Shown one piece after another: positions 44,356-56,921 of a stretch of 64,000 bases of DNA. Each line of letters opens with the position of its first letter. Position 1 is the first letter of the stretch. The stretch lies in contig NC_081337.1 in assembly GCF_022539665.2 (NCBI RefSeq), positions 11,277,768 through 11,341,767 of the forward strand, in the 5' to 3' direction. The notes under the pieces are model-generated. The model was not told where the DNA came from, made no database searches, and worked only from the letters and a program-made list of their open reading frames with translations. The DNA is from Daphnia carinata (lineage: Eukaryota; Arthropoda; Branchiopoda; Diplostraca; Daphniidae). A program made the translations under genes and the position numbers.

Positions 44356-44743
44356 TGCAACAATTGAATAAGTCAGGTTGCGGGGTTTCAAGTTTATTTT
44401 AAAATCGGCACCAACATTACAAAAATCTGCACAACTAGTACTTGTGACGGCTAAAGGGGGACTCTCTTCGGGCAGCTGGGGCGCGGGTTTTTATACCACG
44501 CTTTAGCTTGGGGACGCCAAAGTTAGCGTAGGGACGCTAAAGTTTGCGTGGGGTCAAAGAACAGAAACAGACTGTTACGCGAGAAGCGGGGTCAACTGAT
44601 TTATTTCCTGTCGTTGACACCCTGTTGTGCGTAAAAAAGGGTAATAAAAAAAAACGAGACAAGAGAGTCAGTGGGGGGGGCGGAGGGGGAAAAATCGACA
44701 TATGCAATACATCACACAGTCTAGTTTATCGTGAGTCCTTACA
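44356..44743 (-). repeat. 5' LTR of the non-autonomous element
   Basis: Same features as the 3' copy. The TATA box is at about 44497-44490, which would drive transcription towards lower coordinates through the 220-codon ORF. Confidence 0.88.
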
Positions 44744-47700
44744 ATATCCTCATTGACACCTCTTACTCCATTATTATACTCCATATATATTACTATACTC
44801 CATACTTTCTTACCCTCATATTTTGGTTCCTCTTGAATCTAGAGTAGGGAAAGACTATGAGCCCACTGCTACCAGGAGGTGGCTGCTTCGAGGAGCTGTT
44901 CAAAATGGCGCCACCCTTGCCGCCGTACGTGCGCATAAGGCTACCAGTTTCGCTCAGCTAGAAGAGTGAACTTTCGAGTTGCGTCGCTTATGTGAAACAC
45001 GTGATTTTGGAACTGAGTTCAAGTTAGTGAGCATGTTTGCAGACGATGGATCAGCTGTCGACATTTTGGAAGCAGAGACGGAAAAACTGGATGAAGGATT
45101 TAGTCCCTATCCCCTGGAGAACAGGAGAATCAAATCTGATTTGTTATCGGCAGATGGCACAGCAACGTCAGCGTGGGCTGCTTAAATGCTTTAGCAGAGA
45201 TATCGCTTTCGAATGCTATTATCGAGCTCCTGTGCAGAAGACAGTCGACAAAGGTTACGCGTCTATTCTATCGGAAGAAGCTGCTGTTTCGCCGAAATAG
45301 TTCTTGGCTCATCATGGCGTGTATAGGGGTCGTTTCGCAAAGTTTTTGGTGCAGCAGAGCCTTTGCACGGGAAATGTCTAGACGGCGCCATCCTCAGTGG
45401 TCTATCCCACCAACTTTCTCTCCCGTTCAACTTGACCCAGATTGGAAAAGGCGCAGTATTCTGTGGCTCAGACGTCGAAGCAACGTTCTGTCGTTTTCGA
45501 AATGTCTCTGATGCCAATTATGTCTGCTTGTTGCGGCATGATTTTGAATCATCAAAACCTATTGTGTGCCGGATGGATCGGCTGCCTTTCGGTGGGACAC
45601 GTTCGCCTTTTATTGCTATTCACACCACTCGTCGAGTCGTTATGGATGCACAGATGGGACAAGAGGCCGACGACACTGTTAAGAAAAGGATATGTTGACG
45701 ACTATTTGGAAATACACCAAATCAGTTGTTGAAGTGGTGAACGGAGCTAAAATTGTAAGAAAGGCTTTGACTGCAGCAGATTTACATTTCCAATACTGAA
45801 TCTCTAACTCAATCGAGTTTGTCCGAAAGATGCATGAGAGGATAGATTCGACTTTCGAAAATGCATCGGATTTTCTATTGACAGACAACGGTAGTGAGAA
45901 AGTGCTTGGTGTAGTGCGGAATGTGCGACGTGACACGTTAGGTTTTAGAGATGGCAATCTGGGTGAGAAATATTATGACTTGTTTCAGCCTCACCACTAA
46001 AGTTGCGCCCATCTTCGACCCCCTAGCGATCGCTGTGCCACTGATAGAAAAGGAAAGATCCGGCTTAGAGAACTTGGACTCGTCTGAGGGGGTCTGACCC
46101 TGCGGATGAAAATGACCGTGCTTGGTGGTCCTGATTTGTGACAATGCGTGAACTCAACCATGTCTCTATTGCTCATTGTTTCTTTCCAGAGCAATCCGAG
46201 ATCGAATGTTCCCAGTTGCATGGGTTCGGTGACGCATCACAAGAGGCTTGTGTTGCAGTGATGTATCTCCGCAACACATATTGTTCCGGCCAGATCCAAG
46301 TTCGTATTGTGGAAGCTAGTAGTAAGCCAGCATCGGAAAATACGCTTTCCGTGCTAAAACTGAGTTGAATGCAGCTCTCTTTAATGCTCGGATCATCTTA
46401 TCTTTTCTATCGAACCATTATTCTTCTGGACAAACCATTATCACCGTATGCAACTGGATTTCAGCCATGGCGTCTTTCTACCAGATCTTGGTTTCTAACA
46501 GCATGGGTGAGATTCGGACTTTCAGAAACGGAATAATGGTGCTTATTCCCGGGCAAATTAATCCAGCGGGTTTTGCTACATGCTCTGACATAGGTCAGGA
46601 AGGACTGCCTAAGATGTGGTGAGACGGCCCCGAGTTTCTCTTTAAAGATGAGTCGGATCGGCCACAGGATCTACCATGCATGATCTCTTCGGTGAAATTA
46701 AAGCACACCAAAGAATACCATCTCCAAGCAGTCACTGAACAGTTTGGTTGGTCGTAATTATAGTTAGACAAATGTAATCTCTCGTCTTTCTTAAACTTGG
46801 AAGGCGATGCCATGGTGCTTGTTAGGCGGTGCCAGACGGAAGCTTTCTTTGATTCAGCATCTACAACGAGAGAAGGCCCTCCCGTCTTCTTCGCATCTTT
46901 TAGCACTGAGCCCTATGAGAGAGCGATTTGCTGCGCCTCGGTGGACGGAGTGGCCGTTCCAGATTGTCCTACGACACACTTCATCCCTTTTTGCTGCCCA
47001 ACAAACATTCATTGACTGAGAGGCTCGTCAAGGTTCTGCATGAAAAAATGCATTACTCTGGAACCGACTACTTATGTGCCAAACCTTGCCAACATTTTTG
47101 GGTTATCCCTGTGAAAGGAGTGACCAAGAAAAATCGTCGACTTTGCCAGTTTCGTATCCAAAAACGAGCTGCTCCAAATGATGTATGATTTGCCTGTCAT
47201 CCGGTTTATTCCTTTTCACCCCTTTTTCACATGTAGAACCGTGTACGTAGTCGTTGATTTCGGTGCCACACTTCGATAAGTTCTCGAGATTTTTGTACGC
47301 TCTACGAAGAGAGCTCTATACAGAGCATTGGAGTTAGAAAACGGAGCTATCCATTAACCGACAAATAAAGTACTCCTTACTGTTTTAGCACAATTAATAG
47401 GTTTTCTGAATGAAAGTCCCCTGAGATATTTTCTGAATGAAAGTTTCCTATAGCTATTTTGGGATCTGTGGACAAAGCTTTATTTGTCCGCTCTGGTTCC
47501 GCGACAGAAGTGGAAAACCGCGCAACCAAATCTATGAACGTGGAATATAGTTTAGCTCCTCGATCTAAACCAACCGTGCGGCCAATGGAAAATTCGTCAC
47601 ACAATCTAAGTGTATCCTGGAGATGATGTACTCATCCTGGACGTTAAGGTTCAAGCCGGAGACGGAGCTTATTCGCGAGCCGACCATCACTTATGTCTAT

Positions 47701-47869
47701 TGGAACGAGCTCCCATAGCAGCCATTGCAGATTCAAAGGAAACTACGTCTACCGCTCAGATTACTACAATGCAAGCTGAATTTGGTTCCTATTTGAGAAG
47801 TTGTTTTCTGCGCCTACAAAAAACTCACACGAATTCTTCCGTTGGAGTATAGCCGGATTCGGGGGAGAA

Positions 47870-48400
47870 TGTTACGGTGCAAATCATCGTTCCATATTTG
47901 CCTATCTGGCAACGGCTATTGTAATTTTCGAGTCTTTGCGCCAATTCTTATGTAACCCATCCTTTTCCCTGTTGTATTCTGTTATATCTGGCACTTTGCT
48001 GAAACCACGCTGCCTGACGTGTCTTAGCTGTTTAGTTAGTCAATCTTCTGAAATTGCCTTTATTCTCAGTTATTGTGAGAGTTTTTTCTTTTTCCTGGTA
48101 AGTTCTTTGCACTTGCCTGTGCCTGTGCTGATTTCTAATGCAGTGGGTTCCGTTATTCTACTACCGATGATTCATCTATCTGTGTTATCACGAACATGTT
48201 AATTTGTTCAGCGTTTTATCATGCAAGTTTCCAGCTTATAGACGTCACTTGAGTGCGTTGTCCATCAGTCGAGGTGGCAACTAGCTGTCATTAATGCCTT
48301 CCTAGGTATCTTGGTCTTCCGATTTCTTGTTTGGGTGGTTTTTAATCATTCTTGTGCTTGTAGATACCACGCGTAAAGACATTCAGGCTGATAAGCACTT
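47870..48400 (+). other. Probable 3' LTR of the BEL pseudogene
   Basis: Follows the purine tract CGGGGGAGAA and begins TGTTACGGTGC, as expected for a 3' LTR. The 3' limit is not defined because no partner was found. Confidence 0.45.
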
Positions 48401-49078
48401 GTCTTGAAGAAGTCAAAAATACATTCAACACTGCCCACTGCCTACAACAGTGGGGCCATTTATCTACAGGCTTTGAGTTTTCTAAAACCATCTACAAAAC
48501 AGGAGGATACCTCCGTCCCAGTTCCTGGCTTCAATACATTTTACCTTTATACATTTAAGAGAAATGACAATGACAATGATAATGACCACAAAATGAAAAC
48601 CTAGAAAAAAGGTTATCTTCTGCTTGCAGTCTGCGTCTTGTCCAACGATTCTACGGCAAACTACTGTGGAATGATTTTAATTGCCACCTGTGCAACCATT
48701 TCATATGCCAATTAGCGTACAACCGTTTAAAAAAATATGAAGCTTATAGAAAACCAAGAGAACTTTTCTCACACTGGGCTGTTGCAGCGAATCGAGTTTC
48801 ATGACAGCCCAGCGTGAAACTTAACAGCACAAATAACATAAAATTATCATAAAAAGAGACACAGTGGAATATAGCCAAATGATGAGTTTCCTCTCGAGAA
48901 AACATGCCCATTTCGTTTCAGAATACCAAATACATGGCTGCGTTTCGTTTAAAACTAAGAAGGAAATTTCTGGAAAAATTTTCAATGGTGCCAAGATCAA
49001 TCGAAAATCTTTGTACACCCGATCGCAGAACCACGGTCTAACAGGAGAGGTACTCACACGACAGAGAATCCAAATGTA
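48401..49078. other. Stretch without recognised gene
   Basis: Small ORFs only. A hairpin (TGGGCTGT with ACAGCCCA) lies at 48776-48813. Confidence 0.4.
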
Positions 49079-51985
49079 GGGGAGACCGGACCTATCTTGG
49101 ACGCTGTACCAAGTTGTACAGTGCCAAGGAAAATTCAGGTTATCATAATAAAAATCTAATAATTACATAATATGTTCAAAATAGGTTTTTATACATGGTG
49201 GAAAAGTTTGATTTCCTCGTCTGCATTATTTATTGATTGTTTAACAAATAATAAAAATAGAAAAAGTCAGTATTTTTCTTCGTCGTTTTTAAATGTTATC
49301 TTATAATTATACGTTAATGAATATTAGAAGTACGTAGACCATATTTTTTTAATAATATTTGAAAAGAAAAATAATTTTCCTTATTCAACTTTCAATAGAA
49401 TCATTTTGTTCTGCGAAAGTTGTTTTTTGGGACCAATTTGTACAAACGGCACGGGTGATGTTGGACATCAGATGGGCGCGCATGGGAGGGGCCAAGTTTA
49501 AGCGCGAAAATTTGAAATTTTGCAATTTAAGGAAACATTTAGAGTAAAACTAATGGTTATTTACATCTTTTACATGAAATGAAAACGCATTTTTTGAAAA
49601 AAATGTACTTTAAGTTTTCTGTATTAATTTACTGTGATTTACATAGTTTTTCATAACTTATCACGTTTTCTTTGTTTTAAAGATATTTTTAAATGCTGAC
49701 CAAACAGGTCGAGGAAAGGAACATCCAATTGAAGAGGCACCTTAGTTACGACATAAACTGGCAAATGAGATTAGAAAACAAATACGAAAGATAACTACAC
49801 GTCCACAATCATTCTACGTTGAACAATTCGACCAGCTCGTGTGCGATGAGAAACACTAGGTTGTTGATTAGAGATCACAGGAGGTGCATAATCATTGTAA
49901 CTTTCATGTTGCACTGAGTTTTCCTTTCCTATTTTTGATTTCGTCAGCTTTGTTACAACCTTATTAACAGCAGGCTTCATAATATTCCGTAGCAACAACT
50001 TTGTTCATTCTCTTTCTGGCTTTTTTTTTTTTGTTCTTTTTCGTCTTTTTTTCTTTGCTATTCATCAATTTTCTCTTTTTCCGGAGTATCAGTTAGAATC
50101 CGTGTCCTACCCAAACGGCCATTCTTTCTTTTGCGTGGAGCAGCTGGTGTGTTTTGGAACACGCGCGTGCGTGAATGGTCTTATATGCTCTGGGATAGCA
50201 TGCGGTGTAGTAATAACATATATTGAAGACAACGATGATATAGGGCAGTTATCGGCATCTATTAAACAAAAAAGAGTTAGTAAATTTAATTTATGATCAG
50301 CATACTTTTCTTGAAACCTGAAGTGCAAGGGTTATTTGCCGTATTTCAGACGGTTTCATCCATGCTTGCAATGTTAGCTTTGCTGTTGTACGAGTAAAAT
50401 TCCATATCAATGTCGCGTGACTGATTGGAAAGCAGTAACGGACCATTTTCTGCTTCTGGAGCTGTTTCAAACAGAAATTGCAAGTTACTATACTAATCAA
50501 ACCAACTGTAATGTTTAATTATGTTTAATTAAATTTTTACCTGGCCTATCAGTAACATAGGAGGGCAAATATCTTGCACTGTCGATCGCAAATTGATTGA
50601 AGGGGAAAAGACCAGTAGCTTTGAATCCTGCTATTATATTTGCTGGGGTTACAGCTGGATGGTAAGGCCCATTTGACAGCAGTGCAATAGGTTTGATTGA
50701 TATGCGCTGCCCAGGATGATTATGAAGCCAGTCATTTAGATTTTTTTCAAATGCTATTTTAAATGGGCCAAATACTCTGACGTCACAGGGCTGTAGAGCA
50801 TGTGAACAGTGTGGGGAAAATATAAGCAGGATTATCCCATTTTGCTTCGCAAAAGACACAACACGAAAATCAAGGTGACTTTAATTGTTTGTGTAAAATA
50901 AGCAAAGCTGGATTGCTAATTCAGCATTTTACGAAGTTACAGAAATGTTGAAGGGCGTTTAGAAAATTTGATCCTGTGATCTAACCCGATTCATGGGCTA
51001 GGCCAATGCATCCAGCTGGGCCACTTTCAAACATGGCTGGTAACACTTTCTTTCGTGGGAAAACAAATACTGGTGACACAGTAGTACCTTCAGCACTAAT
51101 AAAGGCCAGCATCGTCACATTGGTGCCTCTTTCTGAAGAAACAGTTTGCTGAACCTAAAAAGAATGAAGAATAAATAAATACTTTATTTTTGGTTTATTA
51201 AATAAATATAAGTGCAATCACCTGTTTCATTCCTTTTGATGCAATAATATTCGGTGGGTGCATAACAGTTGGGTTGTTTGTCTCATCACAATTCCGTATT
51301 TAATGAGCTTTGAACTTGTGTTTTTGCATTAAACTCCCCAACTTGTCGTAGAACGCGTCCACTACTACTTTATTGAATCCAGCGGCTATAGCTTGGCTTG
51401 TTTGTTCTGGCTTGCGGATGGATAAAGATTTATTTCTTTTAAGAAATCCAGAAAGCCAATCTTCAGATGCTTTTTCATGCTTTGACCATGCTGTTTGTGT
51501 TCTTATACCATTCGCTTTTGCGAATGAAAATGCAACCACTCTCGTTTTAGCCGGTGATAGCGCATGGTTGATTTGAGTGCATTTAACTAGATATTTTGCC
51601 AATTCTGGTTCTAGCGTAGCAGAAATTATTTGTGTGGCATGTTGCTGGCGTGCAATTTTTTCTGGGGGAACCAATCCAAATGAAAGTTTCTTTTGCAATA
51701 AAATCCTAAAGTGGAAGAGCTCAGCTGAAATTTCTCTGCAGCTTTTCTTATTGAAGAGAGACCTCCAAGAACCTCACAAACTGCCTTGTGCAATGCTTCT
51801 TCAGTGGGCGGTGGTTTGTCACTTTTTCTTTTGTAATTCCGTGGCATCTGCGAAAGAAAACTATTAACATAATGCTACAATATATACCATTTGTTTTCAA
51901 CTGTAACTACTTACGCTGGTGTTTATGCTTACGTGGCCAATCATCAAACTCTTCATCAAAGATCAATACAAGCTTACATCTGTAG
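49079..51985 (-). mobile_element. Second pogo/Tigger-like element, right end not found
   Basis: The left end GGGGAGACCGGACC follows a TA (49077-49078) and resembles the tip at 9971. The transposase pseudogene is inside. No matching right tip was found before the BEL fragment, so the right end is probably lost or displaced. Confidence 0.6.
49795..51847 (-). pseudogene. Pogo-like DDE_1 transposase pseudogene, second copy
   Basis: The start at 51847 ('MPRNYKRKSDKPPPTEEAL') opens the helix-turn-helix region ('VCEVLGGLSSIRKAAEKF'). The CENP-B-like domain follows at 51698-51300 ('WLSGFLKRNKSLSIRKPEQT'). Then come 'NCDETNNPTVMHPP' near 51290 with the first Asp, 'SSERGTNVTMLAFISAEGTT' near 51130, and 'HCSHALQPCDVRVFGPFK' near 50790. 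A C-terminal tail continues to about 49795. Introns separate blocks at about 51160-51230 and 51710. A frame shift lies near 51700 and the second Asp block near 50900 is damaged, so it is inactive, but less decayed than the copy at 10195-11778. Confidence 0.78.
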
Positions 51986-52042
51986 AATTCAGCAGTTTCA
52001 GTGTTAAAATATCTGTTGTGGATTCCCCAAAAGGATGGCTGA

Positions 52043-55000
52043 AAGCTATTGCTTAAATCGATCATAGAATTAGAAGCGATCGAGCAGCCCGAAATCGGAA
52101 AGGTTGCTGGATCGAAAAAGACGGAATTCGTCAGCGAACTTTGGAGTCAAGGATACCAACTCGCAGATGACAGAATTCTAAGTGGAAGAGCAGGACCATG
52201 CCAAATCGACGTCTTGATCGGAGCGAATCAAGTCTGGAAGGTTCTCGGCTCGAAACAGATCGTCTCGAAAACGGGTATTCGAGCGATAGAAAGCAAATTT
52301 GGATGGTTATTACTTGGGCAAGATGAGACAGTGGCGATATCGTCTAACACGGCAATCGGCTTTCTCTTAAAAGCCAAACAAGGAACACCAGAAAATGTGG
52401 AAGAAAACACAGACCCGAAAACTGACGAAATAGATTTCGCCAAATGGTGGAAGCTGGAAAGCTTGGATCCACTCGAAAAAATTCCACTATCTATACAGTG
52501 GAAATCCTATTCAGATTCCATTGTTCAAGATGAAGATGGACATTATGTAGCACCACTCCCATGGAATGAAAATAAAAATCGTCTAAGCAAGAATGAAGCC
52601 ATGGCAGAGGGTCAGGCAAAGGCGCTGATAAGAAGATTGGACAGGGATAAGGAGATGAAGACTTCGTATGAAGCCGAATTCGGCAAATTAAAAGAGTTCA
52701 AATTCATTTCCAAAGCAGATACCTCATTTGGGGGTATCTACACTATCCTGCCTCATCATCCGGTTGTCAGAAGTGACAAAACAACCAGCAGAGTTAGGCC
52801 TGTTTTCGACTGTTGTAGTTTGACACATTTATACATACAAGACACATTATTCAAGACACGTACATGACACTATAACACAGACATTCAACAAAGCCATTCA
52901 ACACAATTCATAAACACACATACAACAAGGCATTCAACACAAACCATACACACAATACTTACAACACATATACTAATTTACACACAGGTCGCGAAGGGAA
53001 GCCAGCAAACCTGCACAGCTCCTTCTTGAGGACTAACGCGAGGGCGACCAGCCAACGGCAGAGCCCCCTCTTAACGTCCTGTCGGACGTCGGGCCAAATC
53101 CCGACTCCCGGAGTAAGTGAAAGAGAGGCCTGAGGTCGACTCCCGTTCGACCTGACCTCTATGGAAAAGGAAGCGAAGTAACAAAGTTGGGGACAGATGG
53201 CAGCACTTGGAACACATGACAGACAAAAGAGGGCAATAATTGCAACACGACGGTTCAGCGAAACCGAAAACAGGTTTCAGTGCAAACGACTGCCTAGAAG
53301 AAGGACCCAATCTGAACCCGGACATTCTCGACGTGATGTTGCTATTTAGGTTGAACCCCATCGCCTGGACAGCTGATATCAGACAAGCCTTTCTCATGGT
53401 GAAGCTACTTAAGGAAGACGCGGAAGCGTTAAGATTCTACTTAGAAGACGATAACGTCCCGGGATCGCTGCAAATTTTCAAATGGAACAGGCTTCCATTC
53501 GGACTAACATGTAGCCTGGCAGTACTAAGGACCTTCTTAAAGAAACACTTGGAGTCCTATGAAGGCGAATTGGCAGGAAGCAGTAGACAGATCCTACGCC
53601 ACCTATATGTAGACGACTATTTGTCAAATGCGCCTACATTAGAAGAAGCAATGGCCGTAATCGAAACTGTGCTGAAACTTTTTGCAGACGCAAAAAATGG
53701 ACCTAAGAAAATGGGTGACCAACAACAGTGAGCTGCGTAGATATCTACAAAACCAAAATTTAACAGAAGACTCAGCCAATTCACACTCTTCTCTTAATTT
53801 AGACCCACAGAAAGTACTTGGTGTAAGATGGAATACCAGCACGGATTGCTTTTATTTCAAGTCTGACGTGATTGTAGACGCAGCTACAAAAGTTAAAATT
53901 TTAACGAAAAGATCTTTCGCTAAAATTTCAACGAAACTGTTTGACCCACTTGGATTAATTGAACCCGTCACACTACAATTCAAGCTTCTATTTCAAGAAT
54001 TGTGGCAAATCAAGATTGGATGGGACGAGGAAGTGCCCAAAGAGACGGAGATCCAGTTCAGATCAATAGTCGAAGATCTCAGAATAATTGAAAAGATACA
54101 AGTACCAAGAATGATTTCTTTGGCACCAAACAAGTACACGCAAGAGTTGCACATATTTTGCGACGCTTCAACAAAAGCATATGGTGCAGTGGCTTACGCG
54201 AAATCGCATTATCCAAATTTCATTTGCCTAATTTGTTGCAAGACAAGAGCAGCGCCACTTCCGAAGAATGAAGTATCGCTACCGAGATTAGGATTGCTCA
54301 GTGCCGAGCTCGGTAGTGTATTAGCTGAAAGAATTGTCGATGCAATTGACAAGGTCCAATGGAAAGTACACCTATGGACAGACTCGATGGCAACGTTAGG
54401 GTGGATAAAAGGTGAGCCAACCCGTTGGAAACTGTTTGTCAGAAACAGAGTTGAGGCAATTAGAAGAAGGTCCAACCCAGACCAATGGAAACACTGCCCT
54501 GGGAAAGACAATCCAGCAGACTACGCATCAAGAGGAACCACAGTCAAAAAACTGATTGCGGCTACTTTTTGGTGGGGAGGTCCGTCCTGGCTGATTAATG
54601 ACGAAAAAGAATGGCCGCAACAAGGAAATCTGACATCAGAAGAAATGCAATCGATGGAGATTGAGGCAAGATCCAAGAAAAGAATCGAAAGTCTTGCAGT
54701 TAGCAGTACCCTGGATTGGTTTGATGCTTTGGCATCAAGAGCAAGCAGTTATCTGTGGTTTCTACGAACAATTGCCTGGATGTTTAGGCTTTTTAGAAAG
54801 GATTCGCTCGGTAAGGCAATCGAAACGGTCAGAGGGAAGGAAATACCATGCCTTTTTGTCCACGAAATCACCACCGCCGAAAACTTTATTTTGAAGTCTT
54901 TGCAGAAAAGAGCATTTCCAGAAATCTACGAATCCCTTCAAGACGGAAAGCCGCCTGGTAACCTGCTATGCAACCTAGAAACCTTAAGACCTATTTGGGA

Positions 55001-55079
55001 TGCGCAAGACAAACTGATTCGAGTGACTGGAAGAGTAGGTCCAGCTTTAAAGGAATTGCTGATCGACGTGTGCCACTAG
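52043..55079 (+). pseudogene. BEL/Pao pol fragment (protease to RNase H), split by a solo LTR
   Basis: Plus-strand reading starts inside the aspartic protease ('GPCQIDVLIGANQVWKVLG' at about 52195) and reaches the RT N-terminus ('TTSRVRPVFD' at 52780). It resumes after the LTR with 'GSAKPKTGFSANDCLEEGP'. RT shows 'TADIRQAFLMVKL' and 'YVDDYLSNAP' at 53608. A one-base shift near 53690, in an A-run, separates RT from the next open block (53682-55079). That block carries the RNase H region ('HIFCDASTKAYGAVAYAKS' at 54150, 'WTDSMATLGWIKG' at 54375) and 'CPGKDNPADYASRG' at 54490. It ends before integrase. This copy is better preserved than the other two BEL remnants. Confidence 0.85.
52811..53247 (+). 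mobile_element. Solo LTR, 437 bp, in the BEL RT
   Basis: Begins TGTTGTAGTTTGACAC and ends ATTGCAACA, with CGAC on each side (52807-52810 and 53248-53251). Removing it and one CGAC restores the BEL reading frame across 'PVFD', which confirms the boundaries. Same family as 34002-34389. Confidence 0.88.
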
Positions 55080-56497
55080 GGACACGTCAAATCAGAGAAA
55101 ACCAATGAAAAAATTTATATTACCAAATTATGGATTCTGTGTTCGCTCCACCTCCTCCTATGTCTTCCATTTTACATTTAAATTGTTCACTAATTTAGTA
55201 GCAAAAGCTGAAAAAAAAATTTAATTTTAATACAAAACAATCTACCTCTTTTGACCCCGTTCAAAGTGGTACAGGTCTCCGTACAAAGTCACCCCGATTC
55301 GGTCGAAACTCATCGCAAAATAAAAATGGTAATAAATTCTAAAAAAATTATATTACATCTCAGGGGGTAGCGGAAACGTTGCATATTCAGTTTTAACAAA
55401 TTTTACTGATTCCGCGTAAGTAGGATGGTAAATAATGGGGTAAAATCGAAACTGTACAAGATGGGTCCGGTCTTCCCTACTCGTTTTCTCTTTTGGTACC
55501 CGGAAAATCCGCTACTAGGCTCCACCTGTTCAGTTCCCCTTGCTTACGAATATTTCCTAGTCCTCTCAGTGGGCTTTCTGACAAAAAGTACTATTTTTAA
55601 TTATAACTTTAAACAACCAATAACGTTTGCCAGTGTTTTCGTTCTTTTGAAGTCGTAGGCTACATGGTGAAGGGATTTGTTGTTGAATGCACAATTGGAT
55701 ACAAGAGCAACACTGAAAAAAATTCCATGTTTCAGGACAAAATTTGTTATTACCAGATTTTTTTTTCACTCTGCTTCCACTATAGGGGAGACTGGGGTGA
55801 GCAGGGACAGTGGGTGAAGTGGGACAACTGGAGGAAAAATAGTAAACAATGATTTAAAATTTCAAAAAAATTATATATTATTGGTATATTTGTTTCCTAT
55901 TTAGGGTAAAAGTTTTAAACGAATATGTAAAAGAAAATACAAGTTATTTAGAAAATAAAAAAAAACGGTATTTTTCCTTAAATTTTTCGCCGCCATTTAG
56001 CGTTTTTCTTCGCAATACTACTAGTAGTTAATATTTTATACATACAAACATGTTGTTTGTCCATTTTTCTATGGTTTGCAAAAAAAAATGTATTTTAGCA
56101 CCATTATTTTGGGGCGACATTGATTTTTACCAAAAGACTTTTTTGGGGTGGCTGGGACAGCAGATGTGCCTGAAATGGGACAGTAGTGGGTGGGGTTCAA
56201 GGCGGAGCTACAAACATTGTATATACTAATTAGTAAAAAAAATACCTATTATTAAATTTATTGATTTAAACAAAATTTCCTTAATATTTTTAACGTTACC
56301 CACGTCACCTAAGAGGTTTTTCCACAAAAAAATTAGCAACCAATAATCGATTTTAGTAATCGATTTCCTAAGCCCGGCCCCTTCCTTTTTTTCCCTATCG
56401 GTTTATAAGGAATTTCTTATGCTATAAGGAAAATTATTCACTTACATATTAATAGCAAATTAAACTTTTCTAAAATAAAGAGTTCATTTAGTAGTAT
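55080..56497. other. AT-rich non-coding stretch with a pogo-like tip
   Basis: At 55786 TATAGGGGAGACTGGGG resembles the pogo-like tips at 9971 and 49079. GGGACAGT motifs recur at 55808 and 56172. No transposase or opposite tip is seen; it may be a short non-autonomous remnant. Confidence 0.4.
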
Positions 56498-56743
56498 TGT
56501 AGCGCCAATGTACTTTGGCGCTTAGCATCAGATGCTAAGTGGCCTAAATGTGCGATGTCAATGGACTTTGCCAATCTGGCCGGATGTCAGAGGCCTTAAG
56601 AGCCCGTCTGCGGCTGGCTAAAGAGGCAGTCCAGTGTAGTAAGTCTGTGTAGCTGTAAGCTGTGTTAGTGCTGTTGTCGTGTAGTGCTGTCGTGTAAAGC
56701 TGTAACCTGTCTACGAATAAATAAATCCAGTGAAACTGTTACA
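56498..56743 (+). repeat. 5' LTR of the gypsy element, 246 bp
   Basis: TGTAGCGCC...GTTACA. Tandem AATAAATAAA at 56716-56725 is a polyadenylation signal. Two hairpins stand at the start: AGCGCCAA/TTTGGCGCT (56501-56522) and TTAGCATC/GATGCTAA (56523-56539). Confidence 0.75.
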
Positions 56744-56760
56744 TGGTGGAGATGCTCCTG
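56744..56760 (+). promoter_or_regulatory. Primer-binding site of the gypsy element
   Basis: TGGTGGAGATGCTCCTG follows the LTR's terminal CA directly. The TGG start is complementary to the CCA end of a tRNA; which tRNA is not identified. Confidence 0.6.
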
Positions 56761-56921
56761 TTTTTTTCACTGCTAAGATACACGTTTTAACTCGGGTAGG
56801 CGTTGGCTGTGAGGGGTCTCTGGAAGTCGAACTCGGCAATTTATTGCCGGACACGAGGCCACAGCAACGGTCTGGGGAAAGCGTGGATTTGGCAGTGGGA
56901 TCGCAGAGGATCCTCGTGTGA

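Larger units (their letters stand above)
42218..44743 (-). mobile_element. Non-autonomous LTR retrotransposon, 387/388-bp LTRs
   Basis: Near-identical direct repeats 42218-42604 and 44356-44743 begin TGCAACAATTG and end CCTTACA. They are flanked by ATAT at 42214-42217 and 44744-44747. Orientation is minus: read that way, each LTR has a TATAAAAA box, and AATAAA lies near its 3' end. A purine tract (AAGGAGGGGAGTCA) precedes the 3' LTR, and TGGTGGCAGCGAGGACG follows the 5' LTR as a primer site. It interrupts the BEL pseudogene. No RT or integrase is present, so it depends on another element. The LTRs differ by very little (one G-run length), so insertion is recent. Confidence 0.9.
41290..47869 (+). 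pseudogene. BEL/Pao retrotransposon polyprotein, degenerate, split by an LTR element
   Basis: Gag remains lie at 41300-41960, with a knuckle region 'LCFGCFGTEHSARF' at 41690 and 'SECRLHSHSLLYD' at 41765, leading into protease-like sequence. An LTR element occupies 42218-44743. The BEL reading resumes at about 44980. It continues with 'WRTGESNLICYRQMAQQRQR' at 45105, the RT box 'KGYVDDYL' at 45686, RNase H at 46435-46640 ('PGQINPAGF', 'LPKMWWDGPEF'), integrase zinc region 'LHEKMHYSGTDYLC' at 47035, and C-terminal remains to about 47850. Stops and frame changes occur throughout. A purine tract at 47859-47869 precedes a probable 3' LTR. Confidence 0.75.

Noticed and set aside
56498-56743. Solo LTR of an unrelated element
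   Set aside because: It is followed directly by a primer site and the gypsy ORFs, so it is the 5' LTR of that element.
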